Positions 63,329-64,000 of a stretch of DNA of 64,000 bases are shown here, one piece after another. The stretch is from Tridacna crocea. Lineage: Eukaryota; Mollusca; Bivalvia; Cardiida; Cardiidae. Numbering within the stretch: position 1 is the first letter of the stretch; every line of letters begins with the position of its first letter. A program made the translations under genes and the position numbers. The stretch covers positions 16,455,001-16,519,000 of the forward strand of contig OX031058.1 of assembly GCA_943736015.1 (NCBI GenBank). Direction: 5' to 3'. The notes beneath the pieces are model-generated. The model made no database searches, had not been told where the DNA came from, and was given only the letters and a program-made list of their open reading frames with translations.

Positions 63329-64000
63329 ACAAGAGGGCCAAGATGGCTCTGGATCACTCACCTTAATTTTTGAGATGACCATAGCCTATGTTTTTTTTTG
63401 AGGTATTGAAATATTGGAGCCAAAATACTATTTTGCCAAGCAATTTTCAAAAGGTCACCTGTAAAAGTCATTTCAAAATCTGACCATCAGTTTCAAAAAA
63501 GAACTTGCAAGAATTTCTTCACTTCTGTATAGTGTAAGTAGCCCCCATTCACCAGAGCCATATTTCTTGACAGATCAAAATTTCGCAAACAATTTCTGAA
63601 AAGGGTCACCCAAGGAACATCTCTGTGAAATTATTTCAAAATCTGATCACCGTTTCAGAGAAGAAGAATTTTTAAGAATTTCTTCATTTCCATACAGTGC
63701 AAGTAGCCCTCATTCACGAGAGCCATGTTTCTAGACAGTTAAAAATATCGTGATCAAATTTTGAAAAGGGTCGCCCAAGGAACATCTCTGTGAAATTATT
63801 TCAAAATCTGTCCAGCTGTTTCAGAGAAGAAGAATTTTCAAGAATTTCTTTATTTTCTTATAGTGCAAATAGCCCCCATTTGTCACAGCCACGTTTCTTG
63901 ACGGATCAAAATTTCATGAACATATTTTGAAAAGGGTCACCCAAAGAACATCCATGAGCAATTATTTCAAAATCTGACCAGTGGTTTCAGAGAAGAAGAA
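63329..64000 (-). mobile_element. Tandem-repeat non-autonomous element, cut by the window end
   Basis: Starts CAAGAGGGCCAAGATGGCTC. Units of about 150 bp carry AAGTAGCCCCCATTCACCAG and AATTATTTCAAAATCTGACC, inverse to 14821-15838. Confidence 0.65.

Overview
This is eukaryotic, AT-rich, intron- and repeat-dominated DNA. Genes are split into small exons with GT/AG borders and kilobase introns, and most of the sequence consists of short non-autonomous transposons. The repeat set suggests a bivalve mollusc, perhaps a Dreissena-like species. It includes tandem-repeat elements ending in (T)CTAGTTT or CTTGTT behind a small hairpin, elements opening with GTCTGTCTGTCC-type microsatellites, a tRNA-derived SINE, and hairpin MITEs with TTAA target sites. 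The species is inferred from the repeat style; no search was possible.

Left half, plus strand (about 4.1-34.5 kb): one large gene. I could assemble 13 exons, and the 5' end lies outside the window or was not recognised. Every junction keeps one open frame of 1,381 codons plus a stop. The first part is extremely Lys/Arg-rich and includes a single 2,862-bp exon (8193-11054) built from 20-residue repeats. Seven small basic exons follow (two others carry little or some basic charge), four of them exactly 84 bp, and all introns up to the C-terminal domain are phase 1. The last three exons encode a six-cysteine C-type lectin-like domain and a Pro/Ser/Thr- and Tyr/Asp-rich tail. I know of no described family with this architecture, and it is the main candidate for something new here.

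The introns carry a decayed mariner element (26329-28687) with a second element inserted in its transposase, a 1.0-kb TA-flanked inverted-repeat element (11530-12550), two copies of one tRNA-derived SINE and one other tRNA-like head, and many hairpin MITEs.

Middle (about 37.3-49.1 kb): almost wholly tandem-repeat elements. These include one large element at 37272-39239 and a block of four head-to-tail units at 42.0-49.1 kb in which the same MITE fragment recurs between units. A unique island near 40.5-41.1 kb holds a possible terminal exon.

Right part, minus strand (about 49.2-60.2 kb): the 3' end of a second gene. Two exons (60238-60024 and 57056-56889) join in frame to a stop and encode a Ser/Arg-rich segment followed by a Cys-containing C-terminus. 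I do not recognise the family. The rest of this part is non-coding sequence with MITEs. One possible plus-strand exon lies at 62206-62271, and the window ends inside another tandem-repeat element.

About forty copies of one hairpin MITE family and five of a related family occur in the window. No rRNA gene, CRISPR array or bacterial-type operon is present.
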